DNA of 64,000 nucleotides from Citrobacter youngae ATCC 29220 (lineage in GTDB: Bacteria > Pseudomonadota > Gammaproteobacteria > Enterobacterales > Enterobacteriaceae), in NCBI RefSeq assembly GCF_000155975.1, contig NZ_GG730299.1:1766782-1830781 (forward strand), written 5' to 3'. Positions 24,448 to 32,356 of this stretch are shown here, piece by piece (positions within the stretch are counted from its first letter, which is position 1; every line of letters begins with the position of its first letter). The notes beneath the pieces were generated by a model. The model was not told the origin of the DNA. It saw nothing but the letters and a program-made list of their open reading frames with translations, and did not search any database. The translations under genes and the position numbers were made by a program.

Positions 24448-24540
24448 CTGCCAGTTAAGTTTTACCGAAACGGTAAACCCAATGCCCTCTCCTCGCTCGC
24501 AGCAGACCTTCAGCTCAGGTAACTTGTCCGCTTCGTGCCA
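24448..24540 (+). repeat. 93-bp direct repeat, copy A
   Basis: Identical except for two bases to 26533-26625. It begins CTGCCAGTTAAGTTTTACCG, includes the small hairpin TTTACCGaaaCGGTAAA and ends with the island repeat (CTCGCAGC.GACCTTCAGC ... GCTTCGTGCCA). In copy B the first bases are the last codons and stop of the LysE-type gene. Confidence 0.85.
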
Positions 24541-24585
24541 GGAACATACCTTGCAAAATGGGGTTATTTCAATCAAAACGTAACG

Positions 24586-25530
24586 TCACAACCAGCCGAC
24601 GCTCTCTCGCCATTTAAAATTAGTAACTTTATCATTTTCGCTTATTTTTTTAGAGATAGAGCGAGGCTCTCTTCCTAGATACGTAGATATTTCTGTCGGG
24701 GACAAATCAAAATCGACAAGCATGACTCTAAGTTTTTCCATTTCCTTTAAAGTCCAAGGCTTGCCATAATTTTCATAATGAGAAACCTTATGCTCCCTGA
24801 TAGTTCGCTTTCTCTGAATCTCACTTTCCCTCTGAAAAATCTCGTTTTTAAACTGTGAACGGAACTCTTTACAGAAATTGTCATCAGTTTTTTTGTTATA
24901 TAGATTGCTAAAAATAAGCTGGGATGCCGGATCTAAATCAGGCGTATCAATAATAAAAACCTTGACCTTTTCCATATAGGGATATTCAATTTTGCCCAAT
25001 ATGCTTAGTTGTTTTATGTTAAAAAAACCTCTCAAATCAAAAGACTTAATGAGCTTTGATTGGATTACACTTTCAATCCTGCTTGCATTTGAATAACAGT
25101 AGTTTGCCATTGGAAGGGCCCATACTACCAGCTGAGGAATATATTTTTCTAATGCAATTCTCTGCCAGTCAGTATCAAAGGTTTGGCTTTTTGCTAGCAT
25201 GTTTTTCGGCAAATCAGAATACAACGTTGTAGATGCCCATATCTTATAATCCTTCGCCAAGGCTTGATAGTATTTTGTGTGGTTATGAATTTTATAAGCT
25301 GACATGAAGCGATACACGTCTTCATCGTGACCCGCGTCGTAAATTGTTCGGTTTCCTCTCAGGTAACCATCGTAATGCTCGTTTATCCTTCTACCTACAT
25401 TACAACTTACCCCAACGTAAACCACACGATTGAAAAGTCCTTTATGGACAATAAGATAGACTCCGCTACAGCCAGATTTCCGAGCCTCTGATATAGAACC
25501 TAAAAATCTCCATTCCATAATTAAATCCAT
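24586..25530 (-). CDS. GIY-YIG nuclease-domain protein with C-terminal HTH
   Basis: A 314-residue protein, AT-rich unlike its neighbours. The N-terminal GIY-YIG motif is visible as GVYLIVHKG...VVYVGVSCNVGRRINEHYDG, with the motif Arg in GRRINEH and a Glu near SRIESVIQ as possible catalytic partner. A C-terminal segment (about 262-300) WTLKEMEKLRVML...SPTEISTYLGREPRSISKKI resembles a Myb/homeodomain-like DNA-binding helix-turn-helix. Could be a mobile-element or defence nuclease; no partner gene is evident. Function not established. Confidence 0.75.
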   Translation of the reverse strand: MDLIMEWRFLGSISEARKSGCSGVYLIVHKGLFNRVVYVGVSCNVGRRINEHYDGYLRGNRTIYDAGHDEDVYRFMSAYKIHNHTKYYQALAKDYKIWASTTLYSDLPKNMLAKSQTFDTDWQRIALEKYIPQLVVWALPMANYCYSNASRIESVIQSKLIKSFDLRGFFNIKQLSILGKIEYPYMEKVKVFIIDTPDLDPASQLIFSNLYNKKTDDNFCKEFRSQFKNEIFQRESEIQRKRTIREHKVSHYENYGKPWTLKEMEKLRVMLVDFDLSPTEISTYLGREPRSISKKISENDKVTNFKWRESVGWL

Positions 25531-25889
25531 TATTATTGCTACTTTTTTTGTCTATCATTATTTTCGCGAAACTTCAACAATTTTATCCAAGAGCTAAGGG
25601 CACAGACTTATATAATTATACTTATCATCGTTAGCGATTATATCGTGTAGTGCCGCAATGTACTTGAACGTGCACATGGAGAAAATATATCTGTGTTGAT
25701 TAACATGACCTGCTCCCTGTTGATTCACACAGAATACTGTTAACAATGTCCACTCCTCGCTCACAGCGGACCTTCAGCTCAGGTAACGTGTCCGCTGCCT
25801 GTCAGGAGCAGACGCTGCAGTATATTCCGCTTTCTGCTCGAATCGGACTGAGGTAACGTAGCGGAAATATTTTTCCGGACTCAACCAAG
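25531..25889. other. Intergenic region with island repeat
   Basis: AT-rich upstream region of the GIY-YIG gene (25531-25740) followed by an island repeat copy (25753-25815). No ORF or RNA gene recognised. Confidence 0.6.
25753..25815 (+). repeat. Dispersed island repeat copy
   Basis: CTCCTCGCTCACAGCGGACC, TTCAGCTCAGGTAACGTGTC, CGCTGCCTGTCAGGAGCAGA: the same unit as at 21329 and 24339. Confidence 0.75.
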
Positions 25890-26543
25890 ATGCCTTCGAT
25901 CGAAACGTTTATAACTTTTCTTCTCGCACTGACGCTTCTGGAGATTTCTCCGGGGCCAGACATGATGCTGACTATCGCCAGAGGAGTCGGTCAGGGAAGA
26001 CGTATTGCACTGCTTACGGTACTGGGTAACGTATTTGTAGCAGGTTTTGTGCAAGTTTCTTTTCTTGTCCTGGGGCTGGTAACCGTTGTTCATGCCTGGC
26101 CGGTGGCGCTAGATCTGCTAAGGTGGGCTGGTGCGGCTTATCTGATGTGGTTGGGCATAAAAATGATTGCGACTTCAGGCACTGATACCCGGCTGCGAAA
26201 AACTGCCAAAATTTCTGACTGGAATGCCGTTAAGGAAGGCGCCCTGAACAGCCTGACTAACCCAAAATCCCTGCTGTTTATGTTTGCTTTTCTTCCTCAA
26301 TTTGTCGACCCCGCAGTGGGTCCTGTCTGGCTGCAATTACTTGTTCTGGGCAGTATCCAAAAGCTGGCAGGAATTGTTTCCCTGGGGTCAGTCGCGATGG
26401 CATCTGGGACATTTGGAAACTGGCTAGGTAAACACCCAGGCTTTATCAAATGGCAGGAACGATTTACAGGCGTTGTCATGATAGGCCTCGGTATCCGCAT
26501 GTTATTTAGCGGGTCTGGTGTAGTATCGAAATCTGCCAGTTAA
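25890..26543 (+). CDS. LysE/RhtB-family amino-acid exporter
   Basis: 217-residue inner-membrane protein with six hydrophobic segments and the family signature near the N-terminus, EISPGPDMMLTIARGVGQGRR. WAGAAYLMWLGIKMI and NSLTNPKSLLFMFAFLPQFV are also typical of RhtB-type homoserine/threonine exporters. Substrate unknown. Its stop codon lies inside the 93-bp direct repeat copy B. Confidence 0.88.
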   Translation: MPSIETFITFLLALTLLEISPGPDMMLTIARGVGQGRRIALLTVLGNVFVAGFVQVSFLVLGLVTVVHAWPVALDLLRWAGAAYLMWLGIKMIATSGTDTRLRKTAKISDWNAVKEGALNSLTNPKSLLFMFAFLPQFVDPAVGPVWLQLLVLGSIQKLAGIVSLGSVAMASGTFGNWLGKHPGFIKWQERFTGVVMIGLGIRMLFSGSGVVSKSAS

Positions 26544-26625
26544 GTTTTACCGAAACGGTAAACCCAATGCCCTCTCCTCGCTCGCAGCGGACCTTCAGCT
26601 CAGGTAACTTGTCTGCTTCGTGCCA
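26533..26625 (+). repeat. 93-bp direct repeat, copy B
   Basis: Second copy of 24448-24540, 2085 bp away, with two mismatches. It spans the end of the LysE-type gene and a full AGCGGAC/GTCTGCT repeat unit. Confidence 0.85.
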
Positions 26626-26730
26626 ATAACGGACGATCTTACATCAATTTTCGGCGCAACTCGCTTGCCTAAAGTTGTTAGTGAAAGTATATGTATTAGA
26701 CGAACATTTTCTTTTAGAGCGTATCATTTT

Positions 26731-27582
26731 ATGAAAAACATTATAGATTCTGCTCTTGGAGAATCGCTGCTTTTCTCAGGAACACGCTTTCTTTTTATGG
26801 GGGAGGCTATACACGGCGTGTCTGAATTTTCTAGATTAAAAATGGATATTGCAGAGCGCTATTTCCGTAAGCAAACAATTTTGATATTTGAAGCCGATAG
26901 CAGCGGAATGTTGTTTTCGCACCAACGGAGTGAAGATGTCAGTTTTCGTCTTAACAACTTCCCACTCATCATGCGAACTCAAGAGATGCGTGAATTTCTC
27001 ATTTGGGCAATAAGCAGGCAAATACCCTGCCTTGGCATTGACTGTATTCCGCGCCGACCTTTAGACAATTTTCCTCGCGAATGGCATTCGAGACGTAAGC
27101 AGGAAACTGAAGATTATTTTGAGGCTAAGTCATCGCATGATTTTTTTGAATGGCGTGAGATGAAGATGGCTAATCAATTGATTAATTTAGCTTCATGCTA
27201 TCCAGAGCATCGAATGTTTATTATGCTCCATAATCTACATATTAAGCGATTTGGTAGCCAAGAGCGGGGAGGTCTGAAACTGAAATCAGTACGAGAATAC
27301 TTCGAAGATTTCTTCCCTGAGCAAAGTCACTCTGTTGCTCAACTCGCGCGGTGTGGAACTGCTTTAAACAATGATTTAACGCCATTCAGTTTTAAAATAA
27401 ATGATCCACTTTCTCTGGAAAACTGCTCAGGTTTGGATAACTGTATTTTGCTTACAGAGTCACAAATGCCGGATACTTGCATTACATGGCATCATGCTTT
27501 CGAACGCGAATCAATAACACCCAAAAAGCAATATGAGGGGTGTTTTATCTTCAACGAAGTACATCCCCCAGTATTGGTATAG
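26731..27582 (+). CDS. Erythromycin-esterase-like hydrolase
   Basis: The product carries the erythromycin esterase family landmarks in order: FLFMGEAIHGVSEFSRLK (GE..HG.xEF), ILIFEADSSG, CLGIDCIPRRP, an Arg/Met-rich EWREMKMANQLINLAS helix and MFIMLHNLHIKRFG (HN.H). Ere enzymes open macrolide rings; this distant member could act on another ester or be regulatory. I chose ATG 26731 (283 residues); the frame is open upstream to GTG 26620, which lies inside a repeat. AT-rich relative to backbone. Confidence 0.72.
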   Translation: MKNIIDSALGESLLFSGTRFLFMGEAIHGVSEFSRLKMDIAERYFRKQTILIFEADSSGMLFSHQRSEDVSFRLNNFPLIMRTQEMREFLIWAISRQIPCLGIDCIPRRPLDNFPREWHSRRKQETEDYFEAKSSHDFFEWREMKMANQLINLASCYPEHRMFIMLHNLHIKRFGSQERGGLKLKSVREYFEDFFPEQSHSVAQLARCGTALNNDLTPFSFKINDPLSLENCSGLDNCILLTESQMPDTCITWHHAFERESITPKKQYEGCFIFNEVHPPVLV

Positions 27583-27801
27583 TTGCATGAAAATGCAGAC
27601 AATAATTATTTATACAATTACATCTCAAAAGATTTATGAGTCCTGCATGTTGATTTCTGCTGATCGCTCAAAACTGCTTCCAGCAGCTATGGACTGACTG
27701 GGTAATTTTAACAATTTGCGGTAGAAACCTTTGTCGATATAGCTCCATTGCTTTTGTGTGGAGAAATGTTAAATCGTTATATTTTGTTTAAGGAAGTATG
27801 C

Positions 27802-28287
27802 ATGAACATCACTATCTGCAAACCATCTGAATATGATGATTTGGTTGATATCTTTATCGAGATGGAAACCTACTATAACCAGAAGCTTTGCTTGTCCAGG
27901 AGTGACATGACTGCATATCTGAGGGATAAGGTCTTTGCTGCCGACTCTAATGCCGAAGTTCACAAAGTGGTTTGTGATGGAGTGATAGCTGCGTTTTCAT
28001 GTGTATCCGTGATGTACCCCTCACCACGTTTCAGCGGGCAAATGTTTATCAAAGAGCTTTTTGTTTCTGCACCTTTTAGGAGGGCTGGAATTGGCAGAAA
28101 AATGATGGGGTTTATAGCCAGCCGTGCTCAAGAGCGGGGATGTTTTCAACTCGATTGGTTATCTGTGGCAGCAGACCCATTGGCGCAGAAGTTTTATAAG
28201 TCTCTCGGTGCTCAGATTATCAAGAGTGTTAACTATCACCGGGTTTCTGGCCAAAAAATAAATGAACTTGCCCGTAGTGTCGGCTGA
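27802..28287 (+). CDS. GNAT acetyltransferase
   Basis: 161-residue GNAT protein: IKELFVSAPFRRAGIGRKMM is motif A (R-x-x-G-I-G-R), with LDWLSVAADPLAQKFYKSLGAQ as motif B. AAGGA lies 7 bases before ATG 27802. Substrate unknown. Confidence 0.82.
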   Translation: MNITICKPSEYDDLVDIFIEMETYYNQKLCLSRSDMTAYLRDKVFAADSNAEVHKVVCDGVIAAFSCVSVMYPSPRFSGQMFIKELFVSAPFRRAGIGRKMMGFIASRAQERGCFQLDWLSVAADPLAQKFYKSLGAQIIKSVNYHRVSGQKINELARSVG

Positions 28288-28336
28288 AGTACTCAGGCAA
28301 AGATACTCCCCGTTGATAAAAATAGCATATTGGTAG

Positions 28337-28410
28337 GTCCGCCTCACGCTCTGGAGCGGATCATCAGTCCAGTTAGTTTGTCCACTCCGTGCAAGAAGCG
28401 GACAACCATT
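28337..28410 (+). repeat. Degenerate dispersed island repeat
   Basis: GGTCCGCCTCACGCTCTGGA, GCGGATCATCAGTCCAGTTA, GTTTGTCCACTCCGTGCAAG, AAGCGGAC: same order of blocks as the other copies with many substitutions. Confidence 0.5.
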
Positions 28411-28473
28411 CTGGCTATGTGAGGAAAGTCAAGGCTGCCTGTTGGCAGCTTTGGCAAAGCGAAAGCAGCAATA

Positions 28474-28893
28474 CTATAAATTAGTTTTTACTAGATAATG
28501 CCTTTGTGAACCTACTTTAGGGAAATCAGGCAATGACATTTGAAGTATATAACCCTGTTTTTCATAAAACGGGAGAGCCTGAAAGCTAAACGTATCGACC
28601 AGGCCATGAATACACCCTTTCAGTACGCCTTCTTTCTCAGCCATGCTCACAAGTTTGCTACCCAAACCGCCACTCCGTACTGATTCACTCACCCAAAGAT
28701 AATCGATGCACAACCATGGACCTTTCCTGTCCGCAATTAAACCACCTACCATCTCCCCGCTTTCATTTCTGCAGTAGACTCCGAGTTGCCCATGTTTGCT
28801 AAAATCGATAAACTGGGCATTGTAGCTTCTTAGCCCCGTTAGCAGCTCTTCTCTATCATATTCAGTAACGTTATGAACTACTTGAATGTCCAT
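28474..28893 (-). CDS. GNAT acetyltransferase
   Basis: 139-residue GNAT protein. [24 protein letters not shown] is motif A and [16 protein letters not shown] motif B, with [12 protein letters not shown] preceding. Not closely similar to the GNAT at 27802. Target unknown. Confidence 0.82.
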   Translation of the reverse strand: MDIQVVHNVTEYDREELLTGLRSYNAQFIDFSKHGQLGVYCRNESGEMVGGLIADRKGPWLCIDYLWVSESVRSGGLGSKLVSMAEKEGVLKGCIHGLVDTFSFQALPFYEKQGYILQMSLPDFPKVGSQRHYLVKTNL

Positions 28894-28996
28894 ACATCTC
28901 CGCTTTGGTAATTATTTTATTCAGCCTAAATGTTATAAATATGTTTTCATTTGGTTGCAATTATTTGTTGCAATGTCGATCACTTTGCTAGGTCTA

Positions 28997-29063
28997 CGTC
29001 CGTTGTTCGCTCGCAGCGGACCTTCAGCTCAGGTAACTTGCCCGCTTCGTGCCTGGAACAGAC
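28997..29063 (+). repeat. Dispersed island repeat copy
   Basis: TCCGTTGTTCGCTCGCAGCG, GACCTTCAGCTCAGGTAACT, TGCCCGCTTCGTGCCTGGAA: another unit, just beyond the end of the alpha/beta hydrolase gene. Confidence 0.75.
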
Positions 29064-29103
29064 GTGAAACCGGGAGTACTCAGAACCTGATGCCGCGCGT
29101 CGT

Positions 29104-29961
29104 TCAATCCGGGCACTGGCTCTCCAGCCATTGACCGACGACGGGCCATAATTTCTCCGCACATCGGGCACGAAAAAACCCCATATGACCAATGGACGAC
29201 AGACCAAAATCTGCACGCCGTATCTCGCGGCATTCTATTTTTGCGTTTTGCACTGGCTCCAACAACCGTGCAATAGCTTCAGGATTTGCCCACGGGTCGT
29301 CATCAAAACCCATCACCAGTACGGGTAACGTTATCTCACCGGCTCGCTGGCGTGCATTCCAGTCTGGATCGTCGTAGAAATAACCCGGCATTGCGCTCCA
29401 TTTCCCCCACTGACGCATCACCGGAGCCGGTAAATCTTCGCCCAGTCCCAGACGCCTGGCTGGCATATAGCCGAAGATACGGCAAAGAACCGGGGCCAGA
29501 ACACGCAATAAGCACCAGACGCGCACTTTTTCTACCGTTCGTTTTATCGTGCTCGTCACACCGGCATGTGAGGCCACAATGACCGCGGCCTGCAAGGCTT
29601 GGGTAGCAGATGAAAGCAGAACGGCATGACCTCCCACACTGTGCCCTACCGCCAGCAGGCTAACGCCAGGAAAATGCGCTTTAGCCCATGTTGTTATGCA
29701 TCCAACGTCCTGTTCGATCCAGTCGGACATTGAGACGCTGTAATGACAGACCCTTCCGGATTTCGAAAGACCCGTGCCGCGATAATCATAGGTGAGAACG
29801 CTGAATCCCCTGCTAAAAAGATACTCTGCAAATCCCTTATAAAACGCCTGCACAACAGCCGTTGCGGGATGAATGATAACCATCGCTTTGGCATTGCTTC
29901 TCTCCCAAACCGTGGCGGCCAGAAACCCGCCCTGATTGACGGGTATAATTATCGAATTCAT
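29104..29961 (-). CDS. Alpha/beta-fold hydrolase
   Basis: 286-residue serine hydrolase: nucleophile elbow LLAVGHSVGGHAVL, later Asp in VLVMGFDDDPWANPEA and His in SSIGHMGFFR complete the expected triad. LTYDYRGTGLSKSG precedes the elbow. ATG 29961 follows GTGAGG by 8 bases; the open frame extends to 30009. No lipobox or signal peptide. Substrate unknown. Confidence 0.85.
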   Translation of the reverse strand: MNSIIIPVNQGGFLAATVWERSNAKAMVIIHPATAVVQAFYKGFAEYLFSRGFSVLTYDYRGTGLSKSGRVCHYSVSMSDWIEQDVGCITTWAKAHFPGVSLLAVGHSVGGHAVLLSSATQALQAAVIVASHAGVTSTIKRTVEKVRVWCLLRVLAPVLCRIFGYMPARRLGLGEDLPAPVMRQWGKWSAMPGYFYDDPDWNARQRAGEITLPVLVMGFDDDPWANPEAIARLLEPVQNAKIECREIRRADFGLSSIGHMGFFRARCAEKLWPVVGQWLESQCPD

Positions 29962-30128
29962 TTTTTGAGCCTCACCTGTGTGGTCATACCAGTGGTAACC
30001 TGAATTCAATCTAGCTTTTACTACAGAATCTGGCGATTTTTTTCTATTTTGGAGCCAGGGTTGTCTTCAAACTCAGCGAACCCTTTGTGATACGATAATT
30101 GTTTTAGATTGTCACAAGAGGTCTGATT

Positions 30129-30461
30129 TTGAATTCATACATTTTCCTTGCCGGGGCCATCGTAGCTGAAGTCATAGGTACAACCCTGATGAAGTTCTCC
30201 GATGGATTCACCCGTCTGTGGCCATCTGTAGCAACCATTGTGTGCTACTGCATTGCTTTTTATCTTCTCGCCCAGACGCTGTCGACCATTCCAACGGGTA
30301 TTGCGTACGCAATCTGGTCAGGCGCTGGAATCGTATTAATCAGCCTTTTGGGCTGGCTGGTAAGTGGGCAAAAACTCGATTTCCCGGCGATCGCAGGTAT
30401 GTTCCTTATTTGTGCAGGGGTTTTGGTTATTAATATTTTTTCAAAATCTTCTGCACATTAA
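30129..30461 (+). CDS. emrE: EmrE-type small multidrug resistance pump
   Basis: 110-residue SMR transporter with four membrane helices, colinear with E. coli EmrE (also 110). Essential Glu14 is present in AGAIVAEVIGTTLMKFSDGF, and PTGIAYAIWSGAGIVLIS matches closely. Exports cationic toxins such as quaternary ammoniums in exchange for protons. The start is TTG, with AAGAGG 7 bases upstream. Confidence 0.93.
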   Translation: MNSYIFLAGAIVAEVIGTTLMKFSDGFTRLWPSVATIVCYCIAFYLLAQTLSTIPTGIAYAIWSGAGIVLISLLGWLVSGQKLDFPAIAGMFLICAGVLVINIFSKSSAH

Positions 30462-30736
30462 TTCTCCAGGAAGAGTGTCGGATATCTGGGGCCCTGAACT
30501 GAACGGAATTACACGCAATCACGTGGATTTTTGTTTGCGTTGAACGAGTCTCCTGCGGTAAACACGCCGAAGCGCGAGAGAAATTCGGCCAGGCGAGTCG
30601 CGGATAGCATTAACCCGGCACAGGCGCGAAAGTTAGGGAAGATCCGCAGTGCCAACAACGCATCCAGCATCTTTGCGCTTATTGCGAAAGAATGGGTGCA
30701 GATGAAAAATCGGACAAAAGTCCCCAGGGAGTTACC

Positions 30737-31189
30737 ATGGCTAAAGCACGCTTCACCGAGGAGCAAATTGCTGATTTTCTTTGCCAGTCCAAAAGTGGTG
30801 TGCCAAACAAAACCCTGTGCGAGAAATACGAATTCAGCCCCAGCACACTCCGTCGCTGGCAGGAACTGCACGCCGAAAGCATACGTCAGGAATTAAGACA
30901 AATCGAAGCTAACGCATCGATGGTATTTCTGTGCTTCTTCTGCGTGGCCTTCATTCTTGCAGTGGCTTTCACTCGGTTAGCCGGTGCGTTAGCAATCCCT
31001 CCCTTTCTGATTTATTGCGTCAGCTACATCCGGCGATTTCGTAAAATATCCGCCAAACATATTAAAGAACAAGATATCTTTCTCTCTCGTTCAGGTAAGG
31101 GGGGATATAACGCATTTTATACGCTTAGCTGGAGTTTTATTGTTCTTTTTGCTTTTATTCTTGGGGGCGTAATCGTACAACTATTCTGA
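30737..31189 (+). CDS. Transposase-type HTH fused to two membrane helices
   Basis: 150 residues. Residues 1-45 (MAKARFTEEQIADFLCQSKS...LCEKYEFSPSTLRRWQEL) look like the helix-turn-helix of IS3-type OrfA proteins. From about residue 60 there are hydrophobic segments (MVFLCFFCVAFILAVAF and a final FIVLFAFILGGVIVQL) instead of the OrfA leucine zipper. GGGA lies before ATG 30737. May be a domesticated transposase fragment fused to a membrane protein, or a regulator held at the membrane. No known function recognised. Confidence 0.65.
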   Translation: MAKARFTEEQIADFLCQSKSGVPNKTLCEKYEFSPSTLRRWQELHAESIRQELRQIEANASMVFLCFFCVAFILAVAFTRLAGALAIPPFLIYCVSYIRRFRKISAKHIKEQDIFLSRSGKGGYNAFYTLSWSFIVLFAFILGGVIVQLF

Positions 31190-31477
31190 ATAGCGTCAGC
31201 GCGGGAAACAGCAACGTTTACGCATTCCAGAGTTTTATCCAGCGGCTGCTCCGCCAGATACGATCATCCTTTTCAATACAATATTGCAAGGCATATATAG
31301 TCATTAAATAAAACATTTAATTTTGTCTAAAAGAGTACAATAACCTCATCCATTTATTACCCTGAAAATCTTAAAATGGACTTCAATCAACATGTTTCCA
31401 TTGGTAAACTGTTGTTGGAATCAGAATGAAATTTACTATTTATATTTTAACACTCTCCATTTATAAGGTTTTTATTT

Positions 31478-31648
31478 ATGCTTAGATTTGCCAAAATCAC
31501 TATTGTTGCCGGAATTTTAGCGACGCTGACAGCCTGTACTGGACATATCGAAAACAAGAAAAATGATTGTAGCTATGATTACTTCCTTCATCCGGCAATT
31601 TCTATTTCAAAAATGATTGGCGGTTGCGGTCCTGCAGTCGATCAATAA
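31478..31648 (+). CDS. YhfL-like small lipoprotein
   Basis: A 56-codon ORF encoding MLRFAKITIVAGILATLTAC, with the lipobox LTAC at Cys20, followed by TGHIENKKNDCSYDYFLHPAISISKMIGGCGP. This closely resembles E. coli YhfL (55 residues), which lies elsewhere in that genome. Two further Cys (31 and 50) could form a disulphide. Small lipoprotein of unknown role; it flanks the lipid locus but is probably independent. Confidence 0.82.
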   Translation: MLRFAKITIVAGILATLTACTGHIENKKNDCSYDYFLHPAISISKMIGGCGPAVDQ

Positions 31649-31753
31649 TCCATTCTACAGATAAATTATCTGTCGCGCAGGCCGTTAATTACGGTCTGCG
31701 TATAAAACCACCAGCCTTTACTAATAAAAACGCACAGATAAAAGATATTATCA

Positions 31754-32335
31754 TTACGTGATGTCATTGATGATGTTTTCTGCAAGCGAAAACGGTGTTG
31801 GCGTACATACCGCCAGGCAGAGTTCACCAAACTGGAGGTGATTTACCCAAATATTGTCGATCGTCTGCAAACTGTTTATCTCAGGAAGTTGAGTAATACT
31901 CCCCCCAGATTGCTTAATTATCGCCTCCTTGCGCGTCCATAAATGCCAGAACGCTGCGAGTTGATGCTCTGGCGGATATTGATCTAACGCCCTGCGCTCT
32001 TCCTGACAAAACAGAGTATTTGCCAGCGCACGCCATCTTGCTAACGGCCGACAGACTTCTATGTCGCAACCCACGTCCCCCTCATCGCTCAGCAGCAGCG
32101 CAATATAATCTCCGCTATGGCTCAGATTGAAGAAATACGGGCTACCCGCAAGAAATGCAGGCTTTCCCCGTATCCCGTAAATCATTTCAGGTAGGTCGGT
32201 AAATGTATGGACAAGAAGCGCCCGGCCGGCTAGCCACTCTGCCCGCCTGACGCCCTGTGGCGCCTGGTCATACAGCGTCGGCGGCAGGCGATGTTGACTC
32301 AGTACCGAGACCCTTCCTAAGGTAATGCTGTACAT
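31754..32335 (-). CDS. 4'-phosphopantetheinyl transferase (AcpT/Sfp type)
   Basis: 193 residues. It carries the PPTase motifs: RxEWLAGRALL near 32-41, FFNLSHSGDYIALLLS, the Mg-binding GCDIE (89-93) and WTRKEAIIK (133-141). It transfers phosphopantetheine from CoA to the Ser of an acyl carrier protein. The likely client is the dedicated ACP at 36466-36726. Follows the GNAT-like gene by 21 bases on the same strand, so probably cotranscribed. Confidence 0.9.
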   Translation of the reverse strand: MYSITLGRVSVLSQHRLPPTLYDQAPQGVRRAEWLAGRALLVHTFTDLPEMIYGIRGKPAFLAGSPYFFNLSHSGDYIALLLSDEGDVGCDIEVCRPLARWRALANTLFCQEERRALDQYPPEHQLAAFWHLWTRKEAIIKQSGGSITQLPEINSLQTIDNIWVNHLQFGELCLAVCTPTPFSLAENIINDIT

Positions 32336-32356
32336 GGTCAGATTATTTGGGATGAG

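Noticed and set aside
18641..29063. Island repeats as integron attC sites
   Set aside because: No GTTRRRY core sites, genes are in both orientations and there is no integrase gene in the window.
30531..30896. 121-codon ORF overlapping the HTH-membrane gene
   Set aside because: Out of frame with the recognisable HTH protein and without any domain or start signal.
17000..31700. A classical genomic island bounded by a duplicated serX end
   Set aside because: The CCCCCCTCACCGCCA end occurs only in the tandem array; no distal copy and no integrase were found.
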